Shown: one piece after another, positions 1 to 10,386 of the stretch | How positions within the stretch are numbered: position 1 is the first letter of the stretch | Layout of the letters: every line of letters starts with the position of its first letter | NCBI GenBank assembly: GCA_963741505.1 | Contig: CAVUIJ010000043.1 | Span: 1-64,000, forward strand | DNA length: 64,000 nt | Reading direction: 5' to 3' | Origin: JAKFWF01 sp963741505 | Lineage (GTDB): Bacteria; Pseudomonadota; Alphaproteobacteria; Rhizobiales; Hyphomicrobiaceae | Program-made: the position numbers and the translations under genes | The notes under the pieces: model-generated | Told to the model about the DNA's origin: nothing | The model's database searches: none | The model's input: only the letters and a program-made list of their open reading frames with translations

Positions 1-527
1 GTTCGTCGCCGAACAACGCGAAGTCGGCCTGATCCTCGCCGCTGAATTGTCCCATAGCATTCACGGCGACCACGAAGGGCAAATCCAGAGCCCCGTAGCG
101 GTTGGCCTTCTTCACGACTGCATCACGGATGGCGACGTGGTCCTCTACGACTTGCACGCCCCCCATACGCGCGCCAATCGCTCTTTCACCAAGCACGCCC
201 CGGAGTAGAGCAACCGGGGCACCGGCTCGACGCGAAACTGGGCTCCATAGTGCGTCTGTTCAAACAATTCCACAGGCGGGGCATTATGCCCCACGCTGCT
301 TTTACCGCGTCGTAGTCAAGGCCATCGACCCAAGCCTGGACTGCTTGCCGCAAAGCGCCAAACGCCACTGGCGCGTCGGGCAATCCAGTTGTGAATACCG
401 AGAGGAAGAAATCAGCGTTGTTGACCTGATCAATGGCATTGAGCGCCTCCTCAAGACCCCTATGCAATCCTTCATTGACACGCTGCCGGTTGCAAAGGAG
501 AAATTGATGCAGGCCGCGTGACGACAA
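1..527 (-). pseudogene. Broken conserved hypothetical gene, cut by window edge
   Basis: Minus-strand protein-like sequence continues across this stretch but jumps between reading frames at about 290 and 205. The pieces are an N-terminal part with the motif ADFFLSV, a middle part with GAQFRVEPVPR, and a C-terminal part with LPFVVAVNAMGQF that runs off position 1. Read together they look like one conserved protein of unknown function, not three small genes. It sits on the genomic-island side of the tRNA-Lys gene. The frame changes may be real decay or sequencing indels, which are common in this window. I do not recognise a function. Confidence 0.45.
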
Positions 528-644
528 CAGCTTCGTTCAATCGGACAGCCCACCCCCGATTAACGATTGTCTGTCAGGTCAAGTCCAAATTGAAACTCAC
601 CGGCGCGAACCGATGCTGCCGACCCGTACCTTGCGGGCTCAACC

Positions 645-1748
645 ATGGCACGCCCTCGAAAGCCGACGATTGACCTGCCGCCTCACGTCAACGTGGTGCG
701 CGTCAAGGGCCGCGCCTACTATTATCTCCATTCGGGGCGGGGCACGAAGAACGCGAGGATGCCGGTTCGGCTCCCAGATGACCCCCGTTCGCCCGAATTC
801 TGGGCGGCCTGTCGCCAGCTGACGAATGCGCCTCAACCGACGACGAACCCCAAGAGTTTTGCGCATCTGATCGAGGCCTACACAGCGAGCCCCGATTTCG
901 CCGATCTCGCTGGCTCGACGCGCCGTGATTATGAGCGGTACCTCGAAACGATCCGTGCGACGTAGGGGACGCTTGACGTTTCGGGCCTCCTGCCGGCACA
1001 CGTTCTTGCGCTGCGCGACAAACACCGCACAACTCCAGCCGCGGCAAATGCCCTCATTCGCACCCTATCTGCCCTGATTTCGTGGTCGGTTCCGCGCGGC
1101 TACAGGACTGACAACCCCTGCCAGCATGTCCGCAAGTTGTCGATTGGCGAGGGCTGGGCGCCGTGGCCGTGGGAGATGATCGAGCTTGTACGTCAGGGAG
1201 GGCCAACGTGGATGTGGCAGGCCACGGCGCTCGCGCTCTACACTGGGCAGCGGCAAGGCGACGTGATCGAGATGACATGGGCGGCCGTCAAGGGCGGTAT
1301 CGTCGAGGTGCGCCAAGAGAAAACGGGTAGGCTTCTTGCGATCCCAGCACATCAGAGCCTGCTTGCCGTGCTGGCCGAGGTGCCGCGGTCGAGCGTGCGC
1401 ATTCTTACTTCGACTAGGGGAACGCCTTGGACCAAGGATGGCTTTCGGGCAAGCTGGCAGAAGGCACTGAATGGGCCCCTCGCGCCGATCCGCGAAACCA
1501 AGCTGGTGTTCCATGGGCTTCGCAAATCAAGTGTGGTGACCTTGCTTGAGGCAGGGTGCTCTGATGCCGAAGTCGCCGCGATCACCGGGCAGTCGCGACA
1601 GATGGTCGAACACTATGGCCGCCAAGTGAACCAGAGGAAACTTGCTGCGTCGGCCGTCCTGAAATGGGAACGTGCAGGGAACGGGGCTTGCAAAACCGAT
1701 TGCAAAACTCGCCGGACAAGTCTGCCCAAAGCCCAGCTATCTTATTGA
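645..1748 (+). pseudogene. Tyrosine site-specific recombinase (integrase) with in-frame amber stop
   Basis: Phage or island integrase of about 367 codons. A TAG at 963-965 interrupts codon 107, but the same frame stays open from 966 to 1748 and reads as normal integrase. The catalytic domain shows Arg203 (TGQRQGD), Lys226 (QEKTG), His290 and Arg293 (HGLRKS) and the nucleophile Tyr324 (VEHYGRQV). The usual second His is Gln316, which I believe occurs in this subfamily. The gene ends six bases before the encoded CCA end of tRNA-Lys, the usual place for an integrase that targets the 3' end of a tRNA. As written the product is truncated before the catalytic domain. A point sequencing error or real inactivation are both possible. 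Confidence 0.8.
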
Positions 1749-1754
1749 AATCAT

Positions 1755-1830
<76 letters not shown>

Positions 1831-1953
1831 GCGCCGTCAACGCTCGCGAGCGCATCGGACTTAGCCGGGCCTCGATCGACCCGGACGCGTGCGTGTATCA
1901 CCGGTCGGGGGCCCTGGCAAGCGCGTAGCGCCCAGATTTTGTCGAAGCTCGCC

Positions 1954-3087
1954 TTAGCCACTGCGCAGCGCCAGGCTGCGGTTGACGTAGGCGCACATCG
2001 CGATGCCGATCGCGACCATCGTCGTGGTCATCGAGGTGCCGCCGTAGGAGACCAGCGGCAACGGCACGCCGACCACCGGCACCACGCCCATGACCATGGC
2101 CATGTTGATGAAGGCGTAGACGAACACGATGAGGCCGGCACCGGCCGTCACCAGCCGGGCGAACTGGTTGCGGCAGCTGAAAGCCATCCACAGGATCATG
2201 ATCGCCAGCACTCCGTAGAGGCTGATCAGGCCGACCGCGCCGGTGAAGCCCCATTCCTCGGCGAAGGTCGTGAATATGAAATCGGTGTGCTTCTCGGGCA
2301 GGAAGTTGAGCTGGCTCTGGGTGCCCTGCAGGAAGCCTTTGCCCGAAAGCCCGCCCGAGCCGAGCGCGATCTTCGACTGGGTGATGTGGTAGCCGGCGCC
2401 CAGCGGATCCTTCTCGGGATCGAGAAAGACCTCGATGCGGCGGCGCTGGTAATCGTGCAGCCGGTTCCACACCACCGGCGCCAGCGCGAGCGCGGCGATG
2501 CCGCCAGCCGCGAAATACAGCAGATTTACGCCGGCCAGGAACATCAGCGACAGGCCGACGACCGCGAACAGTACCGCGGTGCCAAGATCCGGCTGCCGCA
2601 GCGTCAGTACCACTGGCATCGCGATCAGGATCAGCGGCAGCAGCACCCACTGCGGCCGCGAGACCCGACTGGCGCCGAGCCACTGGTAGTAGCGTGCCAG
2701 CATCAGCACCAGCGCCACCTTCATCAACTCCGCCGGCTGAAACGAAACGCCGGCGACCGCGAGCCAGCGCCGCGCGCCGAGTGCCTCAATGCCGATCAAC
2801 GGCACCAGTGCCAGCACCACCAGGGCACTGACGTAGGCCGGCAGCGCCAGGTTGAGCCACCAGCGCAGTGGTGTCAGCGCCAGCATGATCACCATGCCCA
2901 TCGCGAGCACGAAACGCATGGCCTGGCGGTCGGCCCACGGGCTGAAGTCGCCGCCGGCGACGGAATAGAGCGCGGCTAGACCGATGCTCGCCAGCAGGCA
3001 CAGCAATGCGAGCAACGGCCAATGCAAACGCAACAGCTTATCGCCGATGCTGCTGGGGGTCGAATAGGATCCCAGGCGCGCGCTCAT
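1954..3087 (-). CDS. rodA: Rod shape-determining peptidoglycan polymerase RodA
   Basis: SEDS-family glycosyltransferase that polymerises lipid II during cell elongation, working with PBP2. The 377-residue protein has about ten membrane segments and the family's C-terminal motif PLPLVSYGGTSM. Its length is normal for RodA. The start overlaps the end of mrdA by four bases (ATGA), so the two are probably translationally coupled. It is the last gene of the mreBCD-mrdA-rodA operon. Confidence 0.95.
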   Translation of the reverse strand: MSARLGSYSTPSSIGDKLLRLHWPLLALLCLLASIGLAALYSVAGGDFSPWADRQAMRFVLAMGMVIMLALTPLRWWLNLALPAYVSALVVLALVPLIGIEALGARRWLAVAGVSFQPAELMKVALVLMLARYYQWLGASRVSRPQWVLLPLILIAMPVVLTLRQPDLGTAVLFAVVGLSLMFLAGVNLLYFAAGGIAALALAPVVWNRLHDYQRRRIEVFLDPEKDPLGAGYHITQSKIALGSGGLSGKGFLQGTQSQLNFLPEKHTDFIFTTFAEEWGFTGAVGLISLYGVLAIMILWMAFSCRNQFARLVTAGAGLIVFVYAFINMAMVMGVVPVVGVPLPLVSYGGTSMTTTMVAIGIAMCAYVNRSLALRSG

Positions 3088-4970
3088 GCTTTGCCCCGGC
3101 GCAAGGATGCCGGGATCGCGCCGCCGGCAAAGTCGGGATAGGACGGCTTGCCGGCCGGATCGCGGGTCAGCGTCTCGGCGATGATGTCGCGGATCACCGG
3201 CCCGGCGGTGGCGCCGCCGCCGCCGCCATGCTCGACCACCACCGAGATCGCGTACCTCGGCTTGGCCGCCGGCACGTAGGCAACAAACAGCGCATGATCG
3301 CGCTGCTCCCAGCGCAGCTCCTGGCCGCTGCGCTCGGCCGATGCGCGCGACACCTGGGAGGTGCCGGTCTTGCCGGCGAGCAGCGGCCGGCCGCCATCGA
3401 GCTGGGCGCTGCCGCCGGTGCCGCCGTCCTCGTTGACGACCGCCGTCATGGCGCGCCTGACCGCGTCGAGCAGCTCCGGCCTGACGCCGAGTGGTTCGAA
3501 GTCAGCCGGCCGCGCGCCGGCGTCCGGCCGCACGAACTGCGGTACGACCATGCGCCCGCTGGCGATGCGCGCGGTCATCACCGCCAACTGCAACGGCGTC
3601 GCCAGGACGTAGCCCTGACCGATGCCGGCAAGCAGCGTCTCGCCGCCCAGCCAGGGTTTGTTATAGCGCCCGCGCTTCCAGGCTGCGTCCGGCATCACGC
3701 CCGGCTTTTGCAGCGCCAGGCCGGTGTCGAACGTCTGGCCGAAGCCGAGTGTGCGGCCCATGGCGGCGATGGCATCGATACCGGCACGACGGGCAATCTC
3801 GTAGAAGTAGCAGTCGCAACTTTCGCGCAGCGCGCGATGGAACTCGCAATGGCCGTGGCCGGAACGCTTCCAGCAGCGAAAGACCTGGCCGCCGAGCTCG
3901 GTCTGGCCATCGCACGCGATGCGCGACTTGAGGTCGATGACGCCGGCTTCGAGCGCCGCGAGCGCAGTCACCATCTTGAATGTCGACCCCGGCGGATAGA
4001 GCCCGCGGATGGCGCGATTGAGCATCGGGTCGTTGCCGGCCTCGGTCAGTTTCGCCCAAGTGCGGGCGGTGACGCCCTTGACCAACTTGCCGGGATCATG
4101 GGTCGGCACCGACACCATCGCGACGACGTCTCCTGCAACCGTATCGAGCACGACTGCGGATGCCCGCCGCTCCTTGGCCAGGCGCTCGCCGATCGCACGC
4201 TGCAGATCGGTATCGATGGCGATGGCGATGTCGTCGCCGCGCTCCGGCGCGCTTTCCGCCAGCGTGCGGACGATGCGACCGCGCGCGTCGATCTCGTACC
4301 TGGTGGCGCCGCTCTGGCCACGCAGCCGTTCTTCGAGACCGCGCTCGACGCCGGTGCGCCCGACGCGCATGCCAGGTAGCTTCAGCACCGGGTCGTCGTC
4401 GATCGCGACCCGCTCGACGTTGCCGACATGGCCGACGACGTGGCCGACCGCCTCGCCGAAGAAATACCGGCGCGTCGCTCCCGCCTCGATCTGGACCCCT
4501 GGCAGCTGCGGCGCATAGAGGCCGATGCTGGCGATCTGATCGAACGTCAGCTCGTTGGCAACGATCAAGGGCACGTTCGGCTGCTGACGGCGGGCGCGGG
4601 CGACGAGCTTTTCCTGCTCCTCGGGCGCGAGCGGCATGAAGTGGGCGAGGCGTTCGAGCACCTGGCGCACGTTGCCGGCGAGCGAGGGCACCACGACGGC
4701 GCGAAAGCCTTCCTCGTTGCCGGCCAGCAATCGGCCGAACCGGTCGAAGATGCGGCCCCTGATCGGCGCAATGAGCTGGACGTTGACACGGTTCTCGTCA
4801 GCCAGCGGCGCGTAGCGCGATGCCTGCAGCACCTGCGTCTGATAGAGCTTCGAGGTGATGGCGCCAAGACCCGCCAACTGGGCGCCGCCGACCAGCAGCG
4901 CCCGTCGCGAGAACCGCCGGCGCTGGTCGTCGTCATCGCGGGCGCTGCCGAACATGAGGCTAGCCTCCAC
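3084..4970 (-). CDS. mrdA: Penicillin-binding protein 2 (elongasome transpeptidase)
   Basis: Class B PBP that cross-links peptidoglycan along the lateral wall as RodA's partner. The 628-residue protein has an N-terminal membrane anchor (about residues 22-42), a PBP dimerisation domain, and a transpeptidase domain with Ser329-x-x-Lys332 (STFK), Ser384-Cys-Asp386 (SCD, as in E. coli PBP2) and Lys534-Thr-Gly (KTGTS). The annotated start overlaps the end of mreD by 11 bases. A second in-frame Met five codons later (4955) is an alternative start. Confidence 0.95.
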   Translation of the reverse strand: MEASLMFGSARDDDDQRRRFSRRALLVGGAQLAGLGAITSKLYQTQVLQASRYAPLADENRVNVQLIAPIRGRIFDRFGRLLAGNEEGFRAVVVPSLAGNVRQVLERLAHFMPLAPEEQEKLVARARRQQPNVPLIVANELTFDQIASIGLYAPQLPGVQIEAGATRRYFFGEAVGHVVGHVGNVERVAIDDDPVLKLPGMRVGRTGVERGLEERLRGQSGATRYEIDARGRIVRTLAESAPERGDDIAIAIDTDLQRAIGERLAKERRASAVVLDTVAGDVVAMVSVPTHDPGKLVKGVTARTWAKLTEAGNDPMLNRAIRGLYPPGSTFKMVTALAALEAGVIDLKSRIACDGQTELGGQVFRCWKRSGHGHCEFHRALRESCDCYFYEIARRAGIDAIAAMGRTLGFGQTFDTGLALQKPGVMPDAAWKRGRYNKPWLGGETLLAGIGQGYVLATPLQLAVMTARIASGRMVVPQFVRPDAGARPADFEPLGVRPELLDAVRRAMTAVVNEDGGTGGSAQLDGGRPLLAGKTGTSQVSRASAERSGQELRWEQRDHALFVAYVPAAKPRYAISVVVEHGGGGGATAGPVIRDIIAETLTRDPAGKPSYPDFAGGAIPASLRRGKA

Positions 4971-5478
4971 GCTCGAAACGGGCGTTATCGGACGTCGGCC
5001 ACAGCCGCTCGAGCGGACCCAGCAGCACTCCGAGCAGGGGATAGATCAGGGCCGCGACAAAGGCTGCGGCGAGGAAGGGACGCCAATCGATCGCGCTCAT
5101 GAAGTAGGCGGCGGCGATCACCCACTGCGCCAATGCCAGCACCACCAGCGTGGCGCAGAAGTGCAGCCAGCGGCCGCCGTTGCCCCAGGCGCCGTTGGTC
5201 CGGATGACGTGCGCCAAGACGAGTCCGAGCAGGAAGACCAGCGACCAGAAGCCCAGTGGCCCATGCGTCAGCACATCGGTTGCGAGCCCGGACAGGAACA
5301 CCAGCCATTCCGGCATCAGCGCCGGCTGGCGCACCGCCCAAAGGTGGATGACGGCAAAGGGCAGCAGCGGCAGCAGGAAGCGGGTATCCGACGACAGTCC
5401 CCACGGCAGCACCGCGAGCAGCGTCGCCAGCGCCAGGGTCACGCCGGGGATCAACACCTTCAGCCGGTTCACGCTCAT
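4960..5478 (-). CDS. mreD: Rod shape-determining protein MreD
   Basis: Small integral membrane protein of the elongasome, 172 residues with about five hydrophobic segments, the usual size for MreD. It links MreC to the MreB/RodA/PBP2 machinery. Sequence alone identifies MreD weakly, but its place between mreC (four-base overlap) and mrdA makes the call secure. Confidence 0.9.
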   Translation of the reverse strand: MSVNRLKVLIPGVTLALATLLAVLPWGLSSDTRFLLPLLPFAVIHLWAVRQPALMPEWLVFLSGLATDVLTHGPLGFWSLVFLLGLVLAHVIRTNGAWGNGGRWLHFCATLVVLALAQWVIAAAYFMSAIDWRPFLAAAFVAALIYPLLGVLLGPLERLWPTSDNARFERGG

Positions 5479-6416
5479 GGCGCATCACTCCCCGCAGCGG
5501 CGCCGGCGCGGCCGAGCGTAGAGCGTCGCTGGTTGCTGTCGCGCGGCGAAAGCGCCTTGTCGTCGTCGTTGAACTCGATGGTCGGGCTCTCGAACAGCAG
5601 GACACTGACATAGTCGAGTTCGTCCAGACTGGCATGCGGACGCATCCGGTAGCCGTCGCCATCGGCCACGACGGTGCCGATCCGCAGGCCCCGCGGAAGC
5701 ACGCCGCCGATCCCCGACGTGAACACCTCGTCGCCGGCCTCGATCGCCGCCTCCGGCGGCAGGTGGCCGAGCCGCGGGTTCGGGCCATTGTCGCCGAGCA
5801 GCACCGCACGGACCGCCGCCTTGCCGACCTGCACCGGGATCCGGCTGTTGATGTCGGTAACGAGCAGTACACGGGAGGCCCGCGCGCCGCTCTCGACCAG
5901 CCGGCCGACGAGGCCACTGGCATCGACCACCGGGTAGCCCACCTTCATGCCGCGATCGCGGCCGAGCCCAAGCATCGCCGAACGCACGAACGGCCCGCTC
6001 GAGTGGGCGACAACGCGGGCACTGATGAATTCGAGGCCCGGCTCCTCGACGACGTTGGCGAGCCGCGCCAGCTGGTTGGCCTTGCGCTCGGTCTCCTGCG
6101 CCCGCCATTCCCAGTTGCGCAGCCGCTCGTTCTCCGCCCGCAAGCGGTCGAGTTCGTTGAACAGCTCGAAATAGGCCGCGACGCGTTGTCCGGCGCGACG
6201 CATCGGCTCGATCGGCACCACCGCCGCCCTCAGCACCGGCGCCATCAGCTCGGCCAGCCGCAATCTGAGTTCGGTGATCTGGCCGTGCTGCAGGCGGCTC
6301 AAGAACAGTAGCCCGACCGAGGCAAAAACCAGCATGAACACGAGGCCCGGCCGCAAGCCGCGCGACCGTGCGACCTCGCCCTGCCTTGCGAATGCATCGT
6401 GTCGCAGCATCCTCAT
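5475..6416 (-). CDS. mreC: Rod shape-determining protein MreC
   Basis: Bitopic periplasmic scaffold of the elongasome, which binds PBP2. The 313-residue protein has a short cytoplasmic N-terminus, one transmembrane helix (about residues 24-42), a coiled coil rich in Leu and Glu (about 75-110), then two beta-barrel subdomains with the family-like stretch VVDASGLVGRLVE. The C-terminal tail is low-complexity and polar. It lies 43 bases after mreB. Confidence 0.94.
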   Translation of the reverse strand: MRMLRHDAFARQGEVARSRGLRPGLVFMLVFASVGLLFLSRLQHGQITELRLRLAELMAPVLRAAVVPIEPMRRAGQRVAAYFELFNELDRLRAENERLRNWEWRAQETERKANQLARLANVVEEPGLEFISARVVAHSSGPFVRSAMLGLGRDRGMKVGYPVVDASGLVGRLVESGARASRVLLVTDINSRIPVQVGKAAVRAVLLGDNGPNPRLGHLPPEAAIEAGDEVFTSGIGGVLPRGLRIGTVVADGDGYRMRPHASLDELDYVSVLLFESPTIEFNDDDKALSPRDSNQRRSTLGRAGAAAGSDAP

Positions 6417-6459
6417 GTCGGAACAGTCACCTCCTGCACGTCGGTCGCGCGCGCTTCGT

Positions 6460-7497
6460 CTACGGTTTGATCAGCAGATGCTCGCGCTTCGACATCTGCT
6501 CGAGCACCGCCGCCGTTCCCTTCACCACGCATTGGGTCGGCTGATCGGGCACCGAGAACTTGACGCCGACCCGGCGCTCGAGTTCGGCATCGAGCCGGTC
6601 GAGCAGGGCGCCACCGCCGGTCAGGTGGATGCCACGCTCGCAGATGTCCGTCGACACTTCCGGCGGCAGGTCCTCCAGCGCCCGCTGGATGAACTCGGCG
6701 ATCTCCTCGATCGGGTCCTCCAGCGCCTCGGCGATGTCCTGCGGGCCCAGTACGACACTCTTCGGCCGGCCCTGGCGCAGGTCGCGGCCGCGAATGTGGA
6801 TCTCGGCCGCGCGGCCGTCGACCGCCGTCATGGCGCTGCCGGCCTCGATCTTGATGCGCTCGGCATTGGCCTCGCCGATCAGCAGCTGGTGCTTGCGCCG
6901 CACGTAGCGGATGATGGCCTCGTCCATGGCGTTGCCGGCGCAGCGCAGCGAGCGTGCCTGCACCACGCCACCGAGCGAGAGTACGGCGATGTCGGTGGTG
7001 CCGCCGCCGATGTCGACCACCATGGTGCCGGCCGGCTCATCGATCGGCAGGCCGGCGCCGAGCGCAGCTGCGACCGGCTCCTCGATCAGAAAGACGCGGC
7101 GAGCGCCGGCCGACACCGCCGTCTCGTAGACGGCGCGGCGCTCGACCGGGGTGGCGCCGGCCGGCACGCAGATCAGGATGCGCGGCCGGCGAAATCCCAT
7201 CATCGATTTTGCCCGCTTGATGAACTCGCGCAGCATCTCTTCGGTCGCGACGAAATCGGCGATGACGCCGTCGCGCAGGGGGCGGATCGTTTCGATCGAC
7301 TCAGGCGTGCGGCCGACCATCAGCTTGGCCTTGCGACCAACCGCCAGCACCTCGCGCCCGCCCATGTGGGAGCGCACTGCGACGACCGACGGCTCGTCGA
7401 TGATGGTGCCACGGCCAATCACGTGCACGAGCGTATTCGCCGTACCAAGATCGATTGCAATGTCGTCCGAAAACACGCCCGTCACTGCAGACAACAT
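6460..7497 (-). CDS. mreB: Actin-like cell shape protein MreB
   Basis: Bacterial actin that forms membrane-associated filaments directing lateral wall synthesis. The 345-residue protein carries the actin-fold nucleotide motifs: phosphate 1 DLGTANTLV near residue 16, phosphate 2 DIGGGTTDIAV near 165, and the adenosine motif LTGGGALLD near 295. Length and order are typical. It is the first gene of the shape operon, so the promoter should lie in 7498-7749, where I see no clear consensus but do see the short palindrome GTGCCG/CGGCAC at 7587-7602. Confidence 0.97.
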   Translation of the reverse strand: MLSAVTGVFSDDIAIDLGTANTLVHVIGRGTIIDEPSVVAVRSHMGGREVLAVGRKAKLMVGRTPESIETIRPLRDGVIADFVATEEMLREFIKRAKSMMGFRRPRILICVPAGATPVERRAVYETAVSAGARRVFLIEEPVAAALGAGLPIDEPAGTMVVDIGGGTTDIAVLSLGGVVQARSLRCAGNAMDEAIIRYVRRKHQLLIGEANAERIKIEAGSAMTAVDGRAAEIHIRGRDLRQGRPKSVVLGPQDIAEALEDPIEEIAEFIQRALEDLPPEVSTDICERGIHLTGGGALLDRLDAELERRVGVKFSVPDQPTQCVVKGTAAVLEQMSKREHLLIKP

Positions 7498-7749
7498 AAC
7501 CCTGCGCTACCCCTGCGATCCCAGACGACACAGCTCGTTGGCAAACCGTTGCCGTCCGACCTGCGCAACCAGCTTACCAAACAACGTGCCGTGTGCGGCA
7601 CGACATAATTATGGCGCCGTCGTGGAAGGTGTTGTCGCAAGTGACGCGGCGCGATCGCGGATTACCCATGCGCGCTTCTTCCCCTATCCCCGCTAACTTG
7701 CGCGGAGTGGGGACGGCGTGACAGCCGCCCCGCCTAGTCACACTTGGGA

Positions 7750-9327
<1,578 letters not shown>

Positions 9328-9360
9328 GTCTCGGGTTCCAGTCTGGATATGCGGCGCCAG

Positions 9361-9480
9361 CGGCTGCCGGGTTGTTCCCTTCAGTCGGTCTTGATCTTCG
9401 TCCCCTGAGCACCCGTCCGCGGCCCATTGGGCCCGAACCGTCGAGGCTCAGGGGCTGGTAAGCAGAAGGAGGGCAGCCGG
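9361..9480 (-). promoter_or_regulatory. leuA attenuator: mutually exclusive stems
   Basis: On the leuA strand, CCCCTGAGC (9454-9446) can pair with GCTCAGGGG (9410-9402), enclosing a smaller GGCCC/GGGCC stem (about 9435-9421). A competing 8-bp pairing is possible between CGGCTGCC (9479-9472), inside the leader ORF just before the Leu codons, and GGCAGCCG (9368-9361). Ribosome position on the Leu codons would choose between them. There is no U-tract after the 9-bp stem, so termination may be Rho-assisted or the control may be translational. Confidence 0.55.
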
Positions 9481-9528
9481 GCGCGCGCCGGCAGGGAGCG
9501 CGATGTGCGTCCCATCAATCCCGGTCAT
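9448..9528 (-). CDS. leuL: leuA leader peptide (LeuL), 26 aa with a Leu4 run
   Basis: A short open frame from ATG at 9528 to TGA at 9450-9448 encodes 26 residues ending in ALLLLTSP. The four consecutive Leu codons (CTC CTT CTG CTT, 9471-9460) lie seven codons before leuA's hairpin region, the hallmark of a transcription-attenuation leader. In-frame ATGs at 9537 and 9546 would give longer versions. The stop codon falls inside the 5' arm of a long hairpin. Such leaders are known in front of leuA in alphaproteobacteria; that this one works is inference. Confidence 0.72.
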   Translation of the reverse strand: MTGIDGTHIALPAGARPAALLLLTSP

Positions 9529-9678
9529 GGCGGCCATGGCTGGCATGAAGTTGTATCGTCCCGATCCGGGCGTAGCGCGTCAAATAGAGATAAAGCCCGA
9601 GAGCGGGGCGAATTGCAAGGGGGACGAAGTTGGGATGGGCGGCGTCTTCCACCGATTGCGCGCACGTCGCACACACCC

Positions 9679-9720
9679 TTGACATTTCTGTTAAGCTTGT
9701 ATATCCATAAAGGACATACA
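9679..9720 (+). promoter_or_regulatory. vapBC promoter with overlapping operator palindrome
   Basis: A consensus -35 TTGACA lies at 9679-9684. A -10-like sequence (TATCCA, 9702-9707, spacing 17) sits inside an inverted repeat TGTATATCC - 5 nt - GGACATACA (9698-9706/9712-9720), matching at 8 of 9 positions. The palindrome ends ten bases before the antitoxin start, as expected for an autoregulatory VapBC operator. Confidence 0.6.
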
Positions 9721-9730
9721 TAGGTGACCC

Positions 9731-9967
9731 ATGTCGACCTCGACCGTCATTTTCAAGAGCAATCAGACCCAAGCCGTCCGGCTGCCGAAGGATGTTGCTT
9801 TCCCCGAGGGCGTGCGTGAGGTCGAGATCGTCAAGGTCGGCAATAGCCGGGTCATCAGTCCGGTCGGCCAGCGATGGGATACCTTCTTCTCCAGAGCGTC
9901 GAGGCCTTCCGATGATTTCCTGACCGAGCGCGATCAAGGCACCTTCGAGGAGCGGGAGCCGCTCTGA
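9731..9967 (+). CDS. vapB: VapB-type antitoxin (AbrB fold)
   Basis: The 78-residue protein has an N-terminal swapped-hairpin AbrB DNA-binding domain (FKSNQTQAVRLPK, typical of VapB) and a polar C-terminal tail that would block the toxin's active site. It is followed directly, with no gap, by the PIN-domain toxin. It should bind the palindrome just upstream and repress the pair. Confidence 0.9.
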   Translation: MSTSTVIFKSNQTQAVRLPKDVAFPEGVREVEIVKVGNSRVISPVGQRWDTFFSRASRPSDDFLTERDQGTFEEREPL

Positions 9968-10366
9968 ATGCTGCGCTACATGCTCGATACCAATACCTGC
10001 ATCCGCGCCATGCGGGCCGACGCGACCTCCAATCTGGCCGGCCGCTTCAATCGACATGCTGAGCAACTTTGCATTTCGAGTATCGTGCTAGCGGAATTGC
10101 ACTACGGCGCCGAGAACTCCCGGCGAATTTCGGACAACCAGCTCGAAATCGAACAATTCGTCGCAAGACTTCAGGGCGTGCTGGACTTCGACGCGGCTGC
10201 CGCCGCCGACTTCGGCCGGATCAGGGCCGCGCTTCGAAAAACTCCCATCGGTCCACTGGACACCTTGATCGCGGCCCATGCCCGCAGTCGTGACCTCATC
10301 GTGGTCACGGCAAATGTCGGCGAATTTGCACGGGTGCCGGGACTGGTGGTGGAGGATTGGCTGTAG
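9968..10366 (+). CDS. vapC: VapC-type PIN-domain ribonuclease toxin
   Basis: A 132-residue PIN-domain endoribonuclease whose relatives cleave tRNA or rRNA when the antitoxin is degraded. Acidic residues of the metal site are visible: Asp7 in MLDTNTC, Glu near residue 43 in VLAELHYG, and Asp near residue 98 in GPLDTLIAAHA, with the C-terminal VVTANVGEF motif. The start codon abuts vapB's stop, giving coupled synthesis. A second convergent gene begins 20 bases after its stop. Confidence 0.92.
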   Translation: MLRYMLDTNTCIRAMRADATSNLAGRFNRHAEQLCISSIVLAELHYGAENSRRISDNQLEIEQFVARLQGVLDFDAAAAADFGRIRAALRKTPIGPLDTLIAAHARSRDLIVVTANVGEFARVPGLVVEDWL

Positions 10367-10386
10367 GCCAGCGCCGTCGCGCCCCT

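Noticed and set aside
1939..2979. Long plus-strand frame opposite rodA
   Set aside because: His/Gln/Arg-rich shadow of a GC-rich gene on the other strand; no family features.
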